From: Clostridia bacterium
GTDB taxonomy: Bacteria > Bacillota > Clostridia > Oscillospirales > CAG-272
Assembly (NCBI GenBank): GCA_017462545.1
Contig: JAFTQX010000022.1
Span: 1-52,206, forward strand
Direction of reading: 5' to 3'
DNA length: 52,206 nucleotides
In this document: positions 51,601 to 52,206 of the stretch, piece after piece
How the letters are laid out: each line of letters opens with the position of its first letter
Numbering within the stretch: the first letter of the stretch is position 1
Position numbers and translations under genes: made by a program
Notes under the pieces: model-generated
What the model was told of the DNA's origin: nothing
Database searches by the model: none
Seen by the model: only the letters and a program-made list of their open reading frames with translations

Positions 51601-51898
51601 CTCCGTCGCCGTCTGCTGTTGTAACGGCTTGGCCAAGAATACTGTATTTATAGATCAACTGGTGAAATGTGATCGGCTTAGTCGGATCGGAGAGAGGGAA
51701 ACTTCCTACCGTGTAAGGACCGCTATAGCCGTCAAAATTGTTGCCTGTGTAAGTGGGGAAATAGTCGTAAAATGCGTGGTTTTTCAGAGCTTCTGCTTGC
51801 CCGGTATAGTCGCTCATCGGCAGGGCGGATGCAACGGTTGGCAGCAGCATGGCTGCTACGCACAAAAGGGACAAAAAGACGGTAAGCTTCTTTTTCAT
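45620..51898 (-). CDS. giant secreted beta-helix protein, possibly GH110-like
   Basis: The start is ATG 51898 (MKKKLTVFLSLLCVAAMLLP, AAAGGAAT upstream), giving 2092 residues with a signal peptide ending about 26. A beta-sandwich module of about 180 residues occurs three times: about 45-240, 1715-1885 and 1895-2092. Each has FAIFxNxxxxWP and a final GDxIxF strand. A domain common in clostridial surface proteins (MLNYGAEAQTYFGYKQNDLA) lies at about 430-630. A long right-handed beta-helix covers about 770-1660. Within it, FENMCDDGTNQNAQHGRL (about 1340) and HYEILWGESGVTENLNVQNN (about 1534) recall GH110 alpha-galactosidases. No LPXTG, SLH or dockerin is seen. Function is inference. Confidence 0.8.
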   Translation of the reverse strand: MKKKLTVFLSLLCVAAMLLPTVASALPMSDYTGQAEALKNHAFYDYFPTYTGNNFDGYSGPYTVGSFPLSDPTKPITFHQLIYKYSILGQAVTTADGDGDQWNYGGIYLGSNKEKLILANDYATTISYHAPENGIVKISMDALSTSNAESKTDIPFGSKFAIFKNGVKIWPTKDTGDEHGYYVYNTTTVHKAWSSVSYLASAQAFEAFPSALPVQKGDVISFAMAKTQSNLGIMRPRVTYTTYCGETYSYSESFCGLQGGGGYYAGYSPKGSQAVYAMPSYDGASETFGGKSGAGTIGKGTLTVESGCDTVLLFRSPIIATYKLTSPAFATTKNVAFTATIYRADGTTSTVKQSSYTPSSSSFGETSDIYLDRGDVLAMRFSANETASVTFDPTISSTYTVHATSKNGEAMKPLLSSFALAPDICLDAVSASLAGDISLHLYAYFSEDMLADAEEYGVLIFPEGESSYTYNEAYALSNGVLDADSGEYRYTITGIAAKEMTDLVYARPYVQTANGYRYGELRTASVRSYAESLHSSYKGSVTDEGRALYTLSCAMLNYGAEAQTYFGYKQNDLANTGLDENEKQIKTGEYTDITTLSGTSTMEGIAFHGASLILDDLPAIRVYVATMSGISVSNVTVEVSMNEDFSSKTSLPLQWSEEKSAYYVTLNGIPAARMRTPLYFRITDGTGVSQTLTYSAESYAARSQAGGYASLSVTERLFAYADAAEVYATVSGQAKDGIEISAQALADAIRAGTVVENGVYHIKDASPLLFHSADANTTYDAKNITVYITLPLTLNNTDNLQLSNLHLVATNTSLTAVRIARSNSTVLENVTVSGHAAVGISLENASNGIFLRGTDVAGEIGTGISLAGGTSEVYITNTVIDVTTVGIEDASTGGAYIKGNEITADMDGVVLQTNGSELRDNTIAAAGKSIYIKNAVDVLVARNTVIGSIICEDSDNVVILKNTATTLTATANKHLYTVSNTLSGRLTLTSNNYMIADLNVETAVTATDNQNHNGDDVTDVDARLAYGADESLLPHVDKDQFLHYERKTEMRVGDGKTATFSGYVAATLAAEDEVIIAPGAYTLNGRMIFNNLKDKTIYAFGVMLEQQTQLWQMISVENGTDGLAFIGLTIGFARQSCGQVYVLEKMGSNQLRVLTGAGMVNEFGNTDPEYYDTTGMGAQRQGTFYAYCDTGFNSITKNSDGTMTMAVSASVYSRIEAGDILTCRATNGGTTIAIYNSADVSFRDMVIYGNASGFAFVEGSNKTATTYYRVADTTKSGALITKEEYDRYRAMESAYGVSLEVSVDDNGNYRGSLPHIGSIDATHTTKCKEGSKAISCLFENMCDDGTNQNAQHGRLHAVTDNGDGTTTITYKGNFSEWSYSQLTNDTTPKTLNPGGLCHPFTKGDRVYIYTSAGQLVCDTPALTDTTSGDNITIDWTTEDGVGKGCTTGSAPIRYVTVATSAVNFAALNGYDLSANSWKKDNKVLIDNMSMASNGFLFDNTLVRNIRSRGLLIKASDATIKNCSLINIGMGAVAIHYEILWGESGVTENLNVQNNLIQHTGYFKNQDIYSPVSIYGLGTKADEDYLLYKNINITGNHIVDRTTDYAVYVNSAKDITIENNYFGPRKGYTADNDLNPAIHIFCAKNVEISGNTYPTNLNSASTRVKFDNASYIYGTDINGTLYSKEPSSDYRPTLSGTTVTYKGNWDYGYMPTTSISYTPYNYYDTSSGWIVASGYELWDGTGASYLPSKRGRGGFYATHEYRMAAQRYYNVALRYTAPQAGTINIALDSIILPSDNFGGDSSYFAIFKNNQMIWPGSGSYYTNTDQWYTVSKTTDITALKASIGNALTNISVAEGDEIYFVSRRNSSWSSMAISPTVIWHLPTTLESSTMAVGTANWPSYTAPTVTGDGFNGSFDGFNGKWTIGYLPLAGGAYTTYGAMFNNSQSILMPSGASSAWSHGGMYLPEGRFALVSGYATALTYHATMAGNVSLTLNKLMADSNNSNVVYGAKFAIFVNGERVWPTTSNAGDPNGYYVYTSGTTTHPARAALSFLEAAQAYEPFPTNLSVKAGDLIQFAMVHGGSEMGYCEPCVTYK

Positions 51899-51990
51899 GG
51901 TAATTCCTTTCAAGTATGTATTTATGCGAAAAAACGCGTACATCGCGTTTTATTGTTTTTTCAAGATAATGAAACAATATTACAAAATAT

Positions 51991-51996
51991 ATTATA
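51991..51996 (-). promoter_or_regulatory. extended -10 of the giant gene
   Basis: TATAAT preceded by TGT on the minus strand, with no good -35. It gives a leader of roughly 85 bases. Confidence 0.45.
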
Positions 51997-52091
51997 ACAC
52001 AGAACGGTTAAAAATGGAATATATTGAATTGTAGAAAAAACAAATAAAAATTTGTGCAATATGCCGAGACACAGGAATTTTGCCGCACCTC

Positions 52092-52120
52092 TTGCAAAAC
52101 GAGAAAAACGGCGGTATAAT
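52092..52120 (+). promoter_or_regulatory. sigma-A promoter of the next gene
   Basis: TTGCAA (52092-52097), a 17-bp spacer and TATAAT (52115-52120). Confidence 0.7.
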
Positions 52121-52183
52121 AGAGAAAACGGTTAAAACAAAGAGCCGTATGTGGCGGCATAAAATTGATAAAGGAACAAAAGC

Positions 52184-52206
52184 ATGGAAAAAGAAAAAAT
52201 CGAAAG
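52184..52206 (+). CDS. start of a gene cut by the window edge
   Basis: ATG 52184 follows AAAGGAAC by 7 bases and a promoter at 52092-52120. Seven codons are visible (MEKEKIE), too few for a family. Confidence 0.5.

Noticed and set aside
1-52206. CRISPR array, insertion sequence, prophage or toxin-antitoxin pair
   Set aside because: No regularly spaced repeats, transposase, integrase or phage structural genes were seen on reading both strands.

Overview
The window looks like chromosomal DNA of an anaerobic member of the Clostridia (Bacillota). The evidence is strong AGGAGG-type ribosome binding sites, sigma-A promoters with 16-17 bp spacers, a T-box leader before tyrS, the yajC/TIGR04086 pair, and families such as MecA, DUF4956, Cthe_2159-like and uL15-like membrane proteins that are mainly clostridial. 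Secreted beta-helix proteins, a GH2 glycosidase and a possible GH110-like giant protein suggest a host-associated, glycan-using organism; that part is inference. No rRNA, CRISPR array, complete transposon or prophage is visible.

Layout. 1-3.2 kb: a small membrane protein, DUF4956 and a secreted Cthe_2159-like beta-helix protein. 3.2-4.1 kb (minus): rpmF and its DUF177 partner. 4.2-10.2 kb (plus): two unknown membrane proteins, a CapD-like sugar nucleotide dehydratase, DUF1294, an MscS channel and TrmO. 10.2-11.1 kb: an AT-rich island with a strongly structured leader and a SLOG-family gene, next to the 3' remnant of a lost gene. 11.1-16.4 kb: fumC, a pectate-lyase-like beta-helix protein, a GH2 enzyme and a multi-pass membrane protein. 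16.5-22.7 kb (plus): T-box/tyrS, a membrane protein ending in a uL15-like domain, mecA and a solitary trpB. 22.7-27.6 kb (minus): an overlapping operon plsY, methyltransferase, folC, tsaE, tsaB, rpiB. 27.7-29.6 kb: a QueG-like iron-sulfur protein, a small membrane protein, and tRNA-Arg(CCG) followed by a decayed tRNA-like copy. 29.7-32.1 kb (minus): serS and an M42 peptidase. 32.3-35.6 kb: a ribbon-helix-helix-like protein and clpB. 35.7-41.8 kb (plus): an InlB-like lipoprotein, a phosphoesterase, an alpha/beta hydrolase, an RluA pseudouridine synthase, a DUF3810 protease-like protein and murA. 41.8-44.9 kb (minus): pepT with a HAD phosphatase, then yajC with a TIGR04086 protein. 45-45.6 kb: a HAD hydrolase. 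45.6-51.9 kb (minus): a 2092-residue secreted beta-helix protein. The window ends in the first codons of a plus-strand gene.

Most of the content is core housekeeping. It covers translation (rpmF, tyrS, serS, TrmO, TsaB/TsaE, RluA, tRNA-Arg), envelope building (plsY, murA, CapD-like, yajC) and proteostasis (clpB, mecA). The accessory parts are the surface and secreted proteins, the SLOG island and the tRNA-Arg flank. The points most worth following are the structured leader of the SLOG gene, the decayed tRNA copy with a perfect 27-bp hairpin over the tRNA 3' end, the uL15-like membrane protein, the RHH-clpB operon and the three-module giant protein.
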